From positions 62,001 to 126,000 of the forward strand of contig JACKCN010000005.1 of NCBI GenBank assembly GCA_020634015.1: a DNA stretch of 64,000 nucleotides, written 5' to 3'. Positions 42,799 to 53,300 of this stretch are shown here, in pieces (positions within the stretch are counted from its first letter, which is position 1; each line of letters starts with the position of its first letter). A program made the position numbers and the translations under genes. This DNA is from Candidatus Delongbacteria bacterium. GTDB lineage: Bacteria > CAIWAD01. The notes beneath the pieces are model-generated. The model did not search any database and was not told where the DNA came from. It saw only the letters and a list, made by a program, of their open reading frames with translations.

Positions 42799-45078
42799 TC
42801 ACTCGCTGAGGGCGGCCACCGATTCGTACTCGCTCTTGCACACGGGGCAGCGCAGGAAGTCTCCACGGCTCTCGGTGTGTTTCATGACCAGGTAGCGACT
42901 CTCGCAGGTGGGGCAGGATTTGTCCACCGGCTTGTCCCAGCTGGCGAAGTCGCAGCCCGGATACTTGGTGCAGCCGTAGAAGACCCGGCCGCGCTTGGTG
43001 CGTCGTTCGGAGATCTGGCCCTTGCAGTCGGGCTTGGGGCAGGGCACGCCCAGGGTCATCGGCATGGTATTGCTGCAACCGGGATATCCACTGCAGGCCA
43101 GGAACTTGCCGTACTTGGAGGTCTTGATCTGCATGGGTTTGCCGCACTTTTCGCACACGACATCCACCTCGGGAGCGCCGTCCTCCTCGAGATTGCGCGT
43201 GTACTTGCAGGCGGGGAAGTTGCTGCAGGCGATGAACCGTCCGTGGCGGCCCCACTTGTATACCAGGCCGTTCTTGCACTCGGGGCAGTCTTCGCCCACC
43301 GGCTGGGTCAGCCCGGTCTTGATCTCCTTCAGGTTGCCCTCGGCGGTCTGCAGGGCGCTGTTGAAGGGACCGTAGAAGTCCTGAAGCACCTCGGTCCAGC
43401 CGCGTCCCTGTTCCACGCTGTCCAGATCGTTTTCCATCCGGGCGGTGAAATCCACGTTGAAGATGCCCGCGAAGTTCTCGACCAGAATCTTGTTCACGGT
43501 CAGGCCGAGGTCCGTGGGATGGAAGCGCTTCTCCTTGATCTCCACGTAGTTGCGCGTCATGATCATGTCCACGATCGAGGCGTAGGTGCTGGGGCGTCCG
43601 ATGCCCAGTTCTTCCAGGCTGCGGATCAGACTTTCCTGGGTGAAGCGGGCCGGGGGTTTGGTGAAGTGCTGGCGCGGATCCACCTCGTTCAACTGGGCAT
43701 TCTCGCCTTCGTGGATGTTGGTGGGAATGAAGCGGTCATCGCCTTCCTGGGGTTCCTGGCCCTCGGTGGGGGTTTCGCCCTTGGAGGATTTGGGGTCGCC
43801 GTAGATCCGCAGGAAGCCTTCATGCATCAGCACACGCCCTGCCGCACGAAAGACGAAACGCCCTCCGCTGAGATCGATGGTGCGCTGGCGATAGCGTGCG
43901 GGAGTCACCTGGCTGGCCACGGCCCGGTTCCAGATCAACTCGTACAGGCGCAACTGGTCACGGGTGAGCCAGGCATTCAGGCGTTCCGGACGCAGGTCGA
44001 TGCGGGTGGGGCGAATCGCCTCGTGGGCATCCTGTGCACTCTTGCGCCCTTTGTATTGTACGGGCGACTTGGGCAGGTAGTCGGCGCCCAGTGAGCTGCC
44101 GATCCATTCGCGGATCTCGTCGAGCGCCTGATTCGAGAGGCGTGTCGAGTCGGTTCGCATGTAGGTGATCAGACCGGTGTTCTCGCCCTGTTCCAACTCC
44201 ACGCCTTCGTAGAGCTGCTGGGCCAGCATCATGGTTTTCTTGGGGCTGAAGCCCAGGCGCCGGGCGGCGTCCTGCTGCATGGTCGAGGTGATGAAGGGCG
44301 CATAGGGCTTGCGCGAGACATCCTTCTCGTTGATCTCGCTGACGGTCCAGCTGGAGGCTTCCATTTCCGCCTTCAGGGACATGGCCAGGTCGGTGTTGTT
44401 CACATCGGGCTTCTTGCCGTCCAGATGATGCAGGCTGGCTTCGAAGACTTCGCCCACCTGGCTGCGGAAGCGGCCGGCGAAACTCCAGTATTCTTCGGCG
44501 ACAAAAGCCTGGATCTCGGCTTCGCGTTCGCAGATCAGTCGCACGGCCACACTCTGCACACGGCCCGCGGACAGTCCGCGGCTGACGGCCCGCCAGAGCA
44601 GCGGGCTGACCTTGTAGCCCACCAAGCGGTCCATGATCCGTCGTGCCTGCTGGGCGTCCACCAGGCTCTGGTTGATCACGTCGGGCTTGCTGAAGGCCTC
44701 GATGATGGCGTCCTTGGTGATCTCGTTGAAGCGCACCCGCTGGACCAGCCGCTTGCCGTGCTTTTCCTCGTCCAGCAGGTTGGCGATGTGCCAGGCAATG
44801 GCTTCCCCTTCGCGGTCCTGGTCAGTGGCCAGCAGGATCACGTCGGCGTCCTTGGCCAGCTTCTTCAGCTCGCCGATGACCTTGCCCTTGCGGCTGGCGT
44901 GCACGTAGGTGGGCTTGAAGTGATTGTCCACATCCACGCCCAGCTCCTTCTCGGGCAGGTCGATGATGTGGCCCACACTGCTGGTCACCTTGAAGGTGCG
45001 CGGCTTCCAGCTGTCCAGATATTTCCCGATGGTGACGCTTTTCTTCGGGGACTCGACGATGACGAGGGATCGTGCCAT
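42799..45078 (-). CDS. topA: DNA topoisomerase I (type IA)
   Basis: 759 aa. Toprim domain with ESPKKSVTIGKYL and the acidic triad TDQDREG (Asp86, Asp88, Glu90); the active-site Tyr306 lies in GLITYMRTDSTRLS. The C-terminal 170 residues carry four zinc ribbons (CPECKNG, CEKCGKP, CPKPDCKG, CPTCESR). The enzyme relaxes negative supercoils. The gene is preceded by smg, as in many bacteria. Confidence 0.98.
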   Translation of the reverse strand: MARSLVIVESPKKSVTIGKYLDSWKPRTFKVTSSVGHIIDLPEKELGVDVDNHFKPTYVHASRKGKVIGELKKLAKDADVILLATDQDREGEAIAWHIANLLDEEKHGKRLVQRVRFNEITKDAIIEAFSKPDVINQSLVDAQQARRIMDRLVGYKVSPLLWRAVSRGLSAGRVQSVAVRLICEREAEIQAFVAEEYWSFAGRFRSQVGEVFEASLHHLDGKKPDVNNTDLAMSLKAEMEASSWTVSEINEKDVSRKPYAPFITSTMQQDAARRLGFSPKKTMMLAQQLYEGVELEQGENTGLITYMRTDSTRLSNQALDEIREWIGSSLGADYLPKSPVQYKGRKSAQDAHEAIRPTRIDLRPERLNAWLTRDQLRLYELIWNRAVASQVTPARYRQRTIDLSGGRFVFRAAGRVLMHEGFLRIYGDPKSSKGETPTEGQEPQEGDDRFIPTNIHEGENAQLNEVDPRQHFTKPPARFTQESLIRSLEELGIGRPSTYASIVDMIMTRNYVEIKEKRFHPTDLGLTVNKILVENFAGIFNVDFTARMENDLDSVEQGRGWTEVLQDFYGPFNSALQTAEGNLKEIKTGLTQPVGEDCPECKNGLVYKWGRHGRFIACSNFPACKYTRNLEEDGAPEVDVVCEKCGKPMQIKTSKYGKFLACSGYPGCSNTMPMTLGVPCPKPDCKGQISERRTKRGRVFYGCTKYPGCDFASWDKPVDKSCPTCESRYLVMKHTESRGDFLRCPVCKSEYESVAALSE

Positions 45079-45099
45079 GGGAGTTGCCTTTTAATGAAA

Positions 45100-45133
45100 G
45101 AACCGGTGATACGGGCTGGGCCCTCACCGGTTC
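45100..45133 (-). promoter_or_regulatory. Inverted repeat between smg and topA
   Basis: GAACCGGTGA pairs with TCACCGGTTC; the 14-base loop contains a smaller GGGC/GCCC. On the minus strand TTTCATTAAAA follows, so it could be a partial terminator or attenuator just upstream of topA (start 45078). Confidence 0.4.
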
Positions 45134-45163
45134 GCTAGTGAACGCGAAAGCGCGCAACGCCGC

Positions 45164-45634
45164 TCAATGGCTGCTCCAGGCGCCATGGGGCTGCACGAAG
45201 CGGTGCTGAAGCCGGGTATCGAGCTGGTCGCGACCCAGCAGGGTATGATTGACGAAGTCCTGCAGATCTTCCAGCGAGCGGTTCTGCCAACTGATCAGCA
45301 GGGCGCGCTCCAGGCCGGACTCCACCTCTCCCGCGGTGATCAGCTGGCGATTCTTCAGTTCCATCAGGAATCGCAGCAGCTCCGGGCGGATGCTGGTGGA
45401 TTCCATGCTGTGAAGCACTCGCTGGCTTCTGGGGGACAAAGGGGCTGCGTTGTAGACCAGGCCCGCGGAACTCAGTCGGTCCTGAACCCAGTTGAGCACC
45501 ATCTGAATATCCGATTGCTCGAAACCGCTCTGCAGCAGGTCTTCGATCATGGCCTGGATATCCGCCTGGTCCTGCTGCCCCTCGCCGATCCATTGAAGCA
45601 CCTGGACGAGGAGGTCAACGATTTTCCTGTTCAC
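45164..45634 (-). CDS. smg: Smg/DUF494 family protein
   Basis: 156 aa, helical. It fits the DUF494/Smg family: IVDLLVQVLQWIGE, an acidic IQAMIEDLLQSGFEQSDIQMVLNWVQD segment, and RVLHSMESTSIRPELLRFLMELKNRQLITAGEVESGLERAL. Smg is commonly encoded next to topA and dprA; function is unknown. The start is GTG. Confidence 0.88.
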   Translation of the reverse strand: MNRKIVDLLVQVLQWIGEGQQDQADIQAMIEDLLQSGFEQSDIQMVLNWVQDRLSSAGLVYNAAPLSPRSQRVLHSMESTSIRPELLRFLMELKNRQLITAGEVESGLERALLISWQNRSLEDLQDFVNHTLLGRDQLDTRLQHRFVQPHGAWSSH

Positions 45635-45754
45635 GCGGATTCCGCTCTGTTAAGGATCCGAAATGCCGACGGCAGGGTGCTCGACGGCCTCGGCGAAGAT
45701 AGACAAAAGCCCCTCCCCTGTCAAGCAAAGCCATTTTCAGCTTTGAACGCCTGC

Positions 45755-46564
45755 TCAGGGCCCTGTTGAGGCGGTTGCCGGGACGCCCCCGCCCGCCCGA
45801 TTCCGCTCCTCCTGGAAGTCGAGAATCAGGCTGAAACTGCCAATCCTGGCCGAAACCGCGGTGGCGAGATCCCGCCGGAAATCCAGATAGCCGCTGAAGG
45901 ACATCTTGGCCTTGTCGCCTTCGGTGCCCTGCAGCAGGTAGCGGTAGACATGCCTCCGGTTGCCCGGGATCTCCGTGTTTCTGCTGTAATTGGAGCGGCC
46001 GAAACAGCCCATCAGCTCACTCGCTCCCAAGGGAGCAAAGCGGGCCAGGGAATCCAGGGGCACCTGACAGCGGATCTCGCGGGCCTTGAGGTTCAGGTCG
46101 GTGATCCGGCTGGTGAAACTGCGCATCAGCATTTCGATGCGTGCATCCCCGAGGATCTGGCTGAAGCGGGGGTCCAGCGCCAGGGCGCAGAGTCGGTCGT
46201 CGCGGAATCGCAGTTCCAGGTTGATGGGCCGATCGATGGTCTCGGGGTGGCGCACCCAGCTGTAGATCCAGCGCTCCTCGCCGTCCACCGAGTCGATGCT
46301 GCTGGCGAAACGGCCGTTGGCGATGGTGCGCACGTCGTCGCGGGTGAGCAGCGGATCCAGAAACTGCAACTGGGGACCGCGCTCACCGCGTGCGGGCTCG
46401 AAGTGGCAGTTCTCGTCGAAGTCCAGGACCTGCGCCCGGGTCTGCAGCAGGTGCACACCCGTGGATATCACGCAGCCCGTCACAAGCAGGGAGAGCAGCA
46501 GCAGAGCAAGGACCCGACTGCCCCTCCCCAGCTTCCGGACCCGAGGCTGTGGTTTGCTTTTCAT
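45755..46564 (-). CDS. Putative lipoprotein of unknown function
   Basis: 269 aa. After basic residues, a hydrophobic segment ends in a lipobox, LLVTGC, with Cys31 as the lipidation site. The body is a soluble domain with acidic and basic patches (EERWIYSWVRHPETIDRPINLELRFRDDRLCAL) and no recognised motif. The start at 46564 is chosen because it gives the lipoprotein signal; an in-frame ATG at 46603 is possible. It probably sits on the inner leaflet of the outer membrane or in the periplasm. Confidence 0.78.
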   Translation of the reverse strand: MKSKPQPRVRKLGRGSRVLALLLLSLLVTGCVISTGVHLLQTRAQVLDFDENCHFEPARGERGPQLQFLDPLLTRDDVRTIANGRFASSIDSVDGEERWIYSWVRHPETIDRPINLELRFRDDRLCALALDPRFSQILGDARIEMLMRSFTSRITDLNLKAREIRCQVPLDSLARFAPLGASELMGCFGRSNYSRNTEIPGNRRHVYRYLLQGTEGDKAKMSFSGYLDFRRDLATAVSARIGSFSLILDFQEERNRAGGGVPATASTGP

Positions 46565-46883
46565 AGGTGATTTCAATACTCTGGCAGGCCCTGCAGGTGG
46601 CATTTCCGGCCTTGTCCGCCCGCCTCAGGCCATTCGCGATGTTCCTTTATGGCAGGTGACCGTTGAAAGTTCCACGCATCGGTTCCATGATGGAGCCCGC
46701 TCCCGTTCTGGTGCGTGAGGTCCCGGTTCACCCTTCGAGTCCGGAGTCCCCACCCCTCGGGGGCCGGAATGTAGTGGAATCCTGCCGCCCCATCGCCTGC
46801 TCCGCAATCCCGATCCCCCCACGATTCCGCCCGTCATCGAGCCAGATATCTGGTCCGGTCCGGCGAGCAAAGGCTGGTCTCCC
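46565..46883. other. Divergent intergenic region
   Basis: 319 bases between the lipoprotein gene (-) and the XPB-N-like gene (+). It contains the palindrome at 46842-46853; otherwise I see no clear promoter hexamers or RNA gene. Confidence 0.45.
46842..46853. promoter_or_regulatory. Palindromic CCAGATATCTGG, possible operator
   Basis: A perfect 12-base palindrome 30 bases before the ATG at 46884. Two more GATATC sites (TGATATCT and AGATATCC) follow at about 46898 and 46911, within the first codons. Three GATATC sites in about 75 bases are unlikely in such GC-rich DNA, so a protein-binding site is plausible. Confidence 0.45.
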
Positions 46884-49079
46884 ATGCCCTCAGAGCTGAT
46901 ATCTGCCCAGATATCCCGTGCACTCAAGTATCTGGCCTGCTACATGGACAGCGATCTTGAGCACGTCGAAGTCCTGTTCTTTCTCTGTGCCGAAGGCGGC
47001 GAAACTCCGCGCGACGAGGTGTTGCGCGAGCTGGAGCGCACCCATCAGTCAGAGCCCGCCCGGATTCTTGACGAACTGCGCAGCGCCGGCCTGGTTCGCA
47101 ACCGTCGCACCCAGAACGCCACGGGCGAGACGATTCCCGTACTGGCTCTGGCGCCCGATCTGGAAGCCCTGCTGCGTCTGCCGACCTTCTACCGCAACCG
47201 CCTGCGTTCGCGATTGAATCTGGAGCGGGAATCGGTTCTCGCCGGCATGGACAGCACCTTCTATCGCACTGCCCCGGCCAACTCATGGACGGGCGAGCGC
47301 AGGGTGCTGCAGCTGGCACGGTTCAAGGCCCTGCTGCTCGATCCCGAGCTCTTCAAGGCGGCCGCCGAGGAACACTTCGACCCGGCCCAGCGCGTGCTGC
47401 TGAAGGTTCTGGCCATGAATCCCCGCGGACTGACACTCAAGGACCTGCGCCGCCACATGGGCTTCTTCGGGCAGGGCATGGGCTACGACGACATCAAGGC
47501 GCACCTGTCCCAGATCTACCGGGTCAGCGGTCTGCTGTTCAGCACCGGCGGCGAGAACCTGCTGAAGCAGGACCAGTACTTCGCCGTGGAATCGCGCGTG
47601 GTGCTCGTGCAGGACGCGCAGGAAATGCTGAAGACCAACTTCGGTCTCACCAATCCTCCGCGCCAGATCTATCCCGAGTACCCGGGACGCATCGAGCCCG
47701 AAGCCTGGAAAGTGATCCACGGACCGGACATGCTGTTCCACAATGTGCTGGCCCTGCTGGTGCACGTGATCAGCAACCGCGTGTCGCGCATCCAGAAGGG
47801 CGGCATTCACAAGAGCGAAGCGCGCCGCATCAACGCACGGTTCAATCCGCCCCAGGAAGATTCGGCCCTGCTGAACGTGCTGGTGGACTACCTGGAAAAC
47901 CGGGGCGTGCTCAAGCTGAACAACAAGGTCTGGGCCGTGGACGTGAGTACCGCGACCGCCTTCTTCGCCAACCCGGGCGCCAGCCTCACCGGACTCTTCG
48001 AGTACTACTTCGATGTGGACCCACTGCAGCCCGCCACCTGGATCACGCGATTCAGTGGCGCCGGCAGTGGTCGTTCGCTGGATGCCGTGCGCGTGCTCTG
48101 GGTGCTGAATCACATCAGTCCCGACGCCTGGACGTCCACCGATGACGTGGCCTGGCTGTATCTGCAGAGCGAAGGCGGAGGCAGCGATGCCCGCCTGGCC
48201 GACGTGGACCGTTTCGTGAGCCAGCTGGTTCTGCAGCCCCTGCTCTGGATGGGCCTGGTCGAAGTGGCGCGGATGCCCGAGGATGGCGGTACCGTTTTCC
48301 GGCTCAGTGCTCGCGGTCGCCTGCTGATTCGCGAAGGCAAGGCCCCCGACACCATGGGCAGCCTGTTCCGCGAAGACGAGAACCTGATCGTCCAGTCCAA
48401 CCTGGAAATCTTCACCCCCGTGGGATGCCCGCCCGCCGCCGTGCTCTACCTGGCGCGATTCGCGGACCCCGAGAAGGGGCGCTTCCGGCTGAGCACCCAG
48501 TCGCTCTCCCGCGGGTTCGACAGCGGGGTGGCCGTCGAGCAGATGCTCTCATTCCTTGAAACCCGTTGCCCCAGTGGCATTCCGCAGAACGTGAGCTACA
48601 TGCTCTCCGATGCGGCCACCAAACACGGACACATTCTGCTTGATCCGCAGCTGCGCGTGCTGAAGACCGAAGACGCGATCCTGCAGAAGGAACTGAGCCT
48701 GGTACCCAGCCTGCGCAAGTTCTGGCTGGCCCCGTTCTCGCCGTGCATCCTGATGATCGCCTCCAACGTGGCGGCCGAGCGGGTCGTCGAGGATCTGCGG
48801 CGCCTGGGCTACATGCCGCGTGTGCGCTGGGAATCGGTGGTGGGCGAGGATGAGACCCAGCTGGACCTCAACGGGGGTGAGATCAACTCCCTGTTGTCAT
48901 TGATCCGAGCTTTTGAATTGAGTGACACGGTCAACCCGCGCCTGGCCGAATGGCTGCTGCAGGTGGACGAGGAACTGTCGCCCGAACGACGCGAACTGAA
49001 GACGGCCATTGCCCAGAAGGACCTGGGTCCGTCTTACCAGAAGCTGGAAGAACTGAGCCGGGCGCTGCGGGCACGTTGA
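46884..49079 (+). CDS. Stand-alone XPB/Ssl2 helicase N-terminal-like protein
   Basis: 731 aa. Residues about 501-610 (LIVQSNLEIFTPVGCPPAAVLYLARFAD...FRLSTQSLSRGFDSGVAVEQMLSFLETRCPSGIPQNVSYMLSDA) match the helicase-associated domain (Helicase_C_3) found at the N-terminus of XPB/Ssl2-type helicases. Winged-helix-like segments precede it. No Walker A/B or other helicase motif is present, so it is an accessory or DNA-binding protein lacking its motor. Similar lone proteins are known from actinobacteria, where they are annotated helicase-associated. AAAGG lies about 11 bases before the ATG. No operon partner. Confidence 0.75.
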   Translation: MPSELISAQISRALKYLACYMDSDLEHVEVLFFLCAEGGETPRDEVLRELERTHQSEPARILDELRSAGLVRNRRTQNATGETIPVLALAPDLEALLRLPTFYRNRLRSRLNLERESVLAGMDSTFYRTAPANSWTGERRVLQLARFKALLLDPELFKAAAEEHFDPAQRVLLKVLAMNPRGLTLKDLRRHMGFFGQGMGYDDIKAHLSQIYRVSGLLFSTGGENLLKQDQYFAVESRVVLVQDAQEMLKTNFGLTNPPRQIYPEYPGRIEPEAWKVIHGPDMLFHNVLALLVHVISNRVSRIQKGGIHKSEARRINARFNPPQEDSALLNVLVDYLENRGVLKLNNKVWAVDVSTATAFFANPGASLTGLFEYYFDVDPLQPATWITRFSGAGSGRSLDAVRVLWVLNHISPDAWTSTDDVAWLYLQSEGGGSDARLADVDRFVSQLVLQPLLWMGLVEVARMPEDGGTVFRLSARGRLLIREGKAPDTMGSLFREDENLIVQSNLEIFTPVGCPPAAVLYLARFADPEKGRFRLSTQSLSRGFDSGVAVEQMLSFLETRCPSGIPQNVSYMLSDAATKHGHILLDPQLRVLKTEDAILQKELSLVPSLRKFWLAPFSPCILMIASNVAAERVVEDLRRLGYMPRVRWESVVGEDETQLDLNGGEINSLLSLIRAFELSDTVNPRLAEWLLQVDEELSPERRELKTAIAQKDLGPSYQKLEELSRALRAR

Positions 49080-49112
49080 CCCCGGTTCCCGTTTGACAGA
49101 CCAAGACCCGGC

Positions 49113-49159
49113 CGGCCGCCTGCTGATGTTGGAGAGATTCTCCCCACGCCAGGCGGCCG
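49113..49159 (+). promoter_or_regulatory. Nested hairpin upstream of add
   Basis: CGGCCGCCTG (49113-49122) pairs with CAGGCGGCCG (49150-49159); the loop holds a second hairpin, GGAGA/TCTCC. No T-run follows. It lies 40 bases before the adenosine deaminase start and 33 bases after the previous stop, so it could end the upstream transcript or form a leader structure. Confidence 0.35.
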
Positions 49160-49199
49160 TGCTGCACGGATGCCCCGGGGGCAACAACTGGAGTACCCC

Positions 49200-50246
49200 A
49201 TGAGCCTGACACGCGAAGAGATTCACGCCATGCCGAAGACGGATCTGCACGTCCATCTGGACGGTTCGATCCGGCTGGCCACCATGATCGAACTGGCCCA
49301 GGAACGGCAGATCGAACTGCCGTCGATGGACGAGAAGGAGCTGTATCGCAAACTGCGACTGGGGTCCCACTTCGACAATCTGGTGGACTACCTGAGCGTA
49401 TTCCGTCACACGCTCTCGGTCATGCAGGACGAAGAGGCCCTCGAACGCACGGCCTACGAGCTGGCGGAGGACAACGCCCAGGAGAATGTGCGCTGGCTGG
49501 AAGTGCGTTACAGCCCCATCCTGCATACGGACAAGGGTCTGGGCCTGCCCCAGGTGATGGATGCCGTGCTGCGCGGACTGAAGCGTGCCGAGCGCGACTA
49601 CAACATCCGCTGCGGTGTGATCATCTGCGGAATCCGCAACATCAATCCGGGCACCTCGATCCGGCTGGCCGAACTGACCGTGGCCTACAAGAACCAGGGT
49701 GTGCTCGGATTTGATCTGGCCGGTGCCGAGGCCAACTTCCCGGCCAAGGATCACCGCGAAGCCTTTTATCTGATCCGCAAGAACAACATCAATTGTACCG
49801 TGCACGCGGGCGAGGCCTACGGACCCGACAGCATCCACCAGGCACTGCATCACCTGAACGCGCACCGCATCGGTCACGCCACCCGGCTGAAGGAAGATGG
49901 CGACCTGCTGAACTTCATGAACGACCACCGCATTCCGATCGAAGCCTGCCCCACAAGCAATGTGCAGACCCGGGTCTGTGAGACGCTGGGCGATCACCCG
50001 ATCAAGTTCTATCTGGATGTGGGTCTGCGGGTGACGGTGAACACGGACAATCGCCTGATCAGCAATACCACCGTCACCGACGAACTCTTCCAGGTGGCCA
50101 CCACCTTCGGGATGGACCGGGAAGACGTGCTGAAACTGATCACCAACGGCTTCAAGAGCGCCTTCCTGCCCTTCCGCGAAAAGCGCAGGATGATACAGGC
50201 CGTGCTGACCGAAGTGGGTTACGAGAACACCCTCGTCGGATACTGA
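49200..50246 (+). CDS. add: Adenosine deaminase
   Basis: 348 aa metal-dependent hydrolase converting adenosine to inosine. Zinc ligands and catalytic residues are visible: His17/His19 (TDLHVHLDGS), His202 and Glu205 (TVHAGEAYG), His226 (HRIGHATRL) and Asp283 (VNTDNRLIS, the form common in bacterial members). GGAG lies 8 bases before ATG 49200. It stands alone between the XPB-N-like gene and the secreted PLD protein. Confidence 0.95.
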   Translation: MSLTREEIHAMPKTDLHVHLDGSIRLATMIELAQERQIELPSMDEKELYRKLRLGSHFDNLVDYLSVFRHTLSVMQDEEALERTAYELAEDNAQENVRWLEVRYSPILHTDKGLGLPQVMDAVLRGLKRAERDYNIRCGVIICGIRNINPGTSIRLAELTVAYKNQGVLGFDLAGAEANFPAKDHREAFYLIRKNNINCTVHAGEAYGPDSIHQALHHLNAHRIGHATRLKEDGDLLNFMNDHRIPIEACPTSNVQTRVCETLGDHPIKFYLDVGLRVTVNTDNRLISNTTVTDELFQVATTFGMDREDVLKLITNGFKSAFLPFREKRRMIQAVLTEVGYENTLVGY

Positions 50247-50390
50247 CGGATTCTGGCGGCTCTGAACGCGGCCGCCCGACACGCCCATGCATTGGACTGG
50301 CCTCCGGCCAGCCGTTGATTCGCGAGGCGTGATTCAGTGTCGTTCTGCCAGAACCAGATTGCACTTTCACCAGAGAAGAGGACCAGAGAC

Positions 50391-53300
50391 ATGAAGAAGA
50401 CGATCGGGTTGTTCCTGCTGCTGCTTATGGCGGCAACCCGGCTCACGGCCCAACAGGCAGAATACCTCGTGATCAGCGAGGTGCGCTACTACGAAACCTC
50501 GGGCATCAACGAGGAATTCGTCGAACTGTACAACCCCACCAATGCCGCCATTGAGTTGAGCGGACACAAGATCCAGTACAAGTCCTCGACGGGCGTGAAC
50601 TGGACCGACAAGACCACCTTCACCGCCAATGACGTGATCCAGGCCAAGGGATTCTATCTCTATGGTGGATCCGCCACGGTGCCGGTTCCCGACGTCTCCA
50701 GCGCCGCCACCCTGGGCCTGGGCAATTCGGGCGGACACGTGCGCCTGCTGAACAGCAGCCTGGTCGAACTGGACCGCGTGGCCTGGGGCGCGGCCGACTC
50801 GCCCGAAGGCACCGTGCTGGGATCACACGAACGCGGTGGCAGTTTCGAGCGCAAGGCCTTCGAGACGTCCACGGCCGCCAGCATGGAAGCCGGTGGTGCC
50901 GACGAGACCGAAGGCAATGGCTGGGACAGCGATGACAACTCCAGCGATTTCGTGATTCACAACAGTCTGGCCACCGCCAATCCCCAGAACGGCTCCAGCC
51001 CCATCGAACCGGATGTGCCCCTTGTGGACGGCAGCGGCACGGTGAGCGTGAGCCCCTCCAGCATCACGGCTCCCGGGCCGGCAAATCTTGCCTTCACCTT
51101 CACCGCGGGCGACACCCTGCTGACCACGGTGCAGATTGAGCTGCCCGCCGGCTGGAACTATCAGTCGGCGATGATTTCCGGCGCGGGTTTCTCCCAGGCC
51201 AATTTCATCGAAAACCCCAATGATGTGGTGGTGAATGCCGCTGCTCTCCAGGGTGCCGACACGGGCATTCTGACTCTGGTGGGTGTGACCGTTCCCACCA
51301 CCTCGGGCAACTTCACGGTGCATGCCCGCACGGCCACCGCCGATGGCACACTGGCCGTGATCCAGGTGCAGCCCGTGGTGCAGGTGATTGGCGACCCGAT
51401 TGACATCAGCGAACTGCACAACAACAATGGCGACGGCCTGCCCGTGCTGCTGGGCCAGGTGGTCGTGGTGCGCGGTGTGGTGACCCTGGCCAACGAGCTG
51501 GGCATTGCCGCCTACATGGAAGATGCCACCGGCGGCATCGTGGTCTACGACGCGACCTTCGCCGACGGCGTGAGCATCGGCGACGATGTCACCGTCATCG
51601 GCACGCTGACCCAGTTCAACGGTCTGGCCGAGCTGACCCCCGGCACGGTCATCGAGACGCACGCCACGGGTGTCGAGGTGGAACCCACCGCGGTCACCTG
51701 CCTGCAGATCTCCAATCAGGGAGCGAGTGGCGAACCCTACGAAGGCCGATTGGTGCAGCTCTACGGGGTGACGGTGGCCGGCACCGGCACCTGGGCGGGC
51801 AACACCAACTATGTGATCAGCGACGGCACGGGCAGCACCGAGCTGCGCATTGATTCCGACTGCACCCTGGTGGGCCTGCCCATCCCGGGTGACCCCTTCG
51901 ACCTGATCGGCAATGTCAGCCAGTACGACTTCAGTGCTCCGCACACCAGTGGTTTCCAGGTGCTGCCGCGCTTCGCCAGCGACGTGATCCAGAGTGGTGG
52001 CCCCGGCATCAGCGGCGGCCCCTGGGAAAGCGGACATACCCAGAGTGGGCTGAGCATCTCCTGGACCACGACCCTGCCCGGTGCCAGCATCGTGACCTGG
52101 GGCCTGACCGAAGCCCACGAGATTGACAGCCTGGTCTACGAGAACAGCACCACCCAGCACAGCGTGGACATTGCCGATCTGGACCCCGCCACCGCATACC
52201 ATGTGCGCGTGGGCGCCGTCGATGTGAGCGGCTCGAGCATGACCAGCGACTTCCTGGTATCCACGGTGTCTCCGTCCTCCAGCCCCGGCACGATGGAGGT
52301 CTTCTTCACCAAGGATGTCGAGAGCGAGTACGCCCTGCCCGGCAACGAGGCCAACGGCAACCACGACATGATCGGCGAGATCGTCAACCTGATCGATGGC
52401 GCCGAGACCAGCCTGGACTGTGCGCTGTACAGCCTGAACATCAATGCGGTTCTGGATGCCATCGTCGATGCCCACGATCGCGGAGTGGCCGTGCGCTTCA
52501 TCTACGATTCGGATCACGACCAGGGTGAAGTGGCCCAGATCGCGAATGCCGGTGTCACGGTCATTGACAACAGTTTCGGCAGCAACGGCGCGCAGGGCAT
52601 CCAGCACAACAAGTTCCTGATCGTGGACGCCGCCGACGAGGATCCCTCCAACGACCGCGTCTGGATGGGCGGGATGAATTTCATTGACACGCCCAGCAAC
52701 GGCATCTACGCCAAGGACAATGCGATCCTGATCGCCGACCAGGCCATCGCGCGCACCTACACCCTCGAGTTCAACGAGATGTGGGGCAGCGACACCATGA
52801 CCCCCAATGCCGCCAACTCCCGTTTTGGCGAGTTCAAGACCAACAACACGCCCCATCATTTCGTGGTGGGCGGGCGCCAGGTGGAAGTCTGGTTCAGCCA
52901 GGGCGATTTCGTCTCACAGCAGATGCGCAACCTGATCGCCACCGCCGATCACAGTCTGTACTTCAATATTCTCTCGTTCACCCTGAACGATGTGAACTAC
53001 GCCATGCGCGACCGATTCGAGGATGCGGGCGTGGCCGTGCGCGGCAACTTCGATGATCAGGGCGACCAGTTCAGCGAGTGGACCGACATGCTGGCCTGGG
53101 GTGCCGACATTCACACCGATGCCGGCCCCGGCATCCTGCACAGCAAGTACCTGATCGTGGACGCTGAGCACGCCGACTCCGATCCCGCGGTCTGGACCGG
53201 CTCCTTCAACTGGAGCAGCGCCGCCGACAACATCAACGATGAGAATGTGGTGGTGGTGCACGACGAGCTGATCGCCAACCAGTACCTCCAGGAATTCGCC

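Noticed and set aside
50823..52859. A 678-codon minus-strand frame
   Set aside because: Antisense to the secreted PLD protein, whose domains are unambiguous; the His/Gly/Val-rich translation is a codon-bias artefact.
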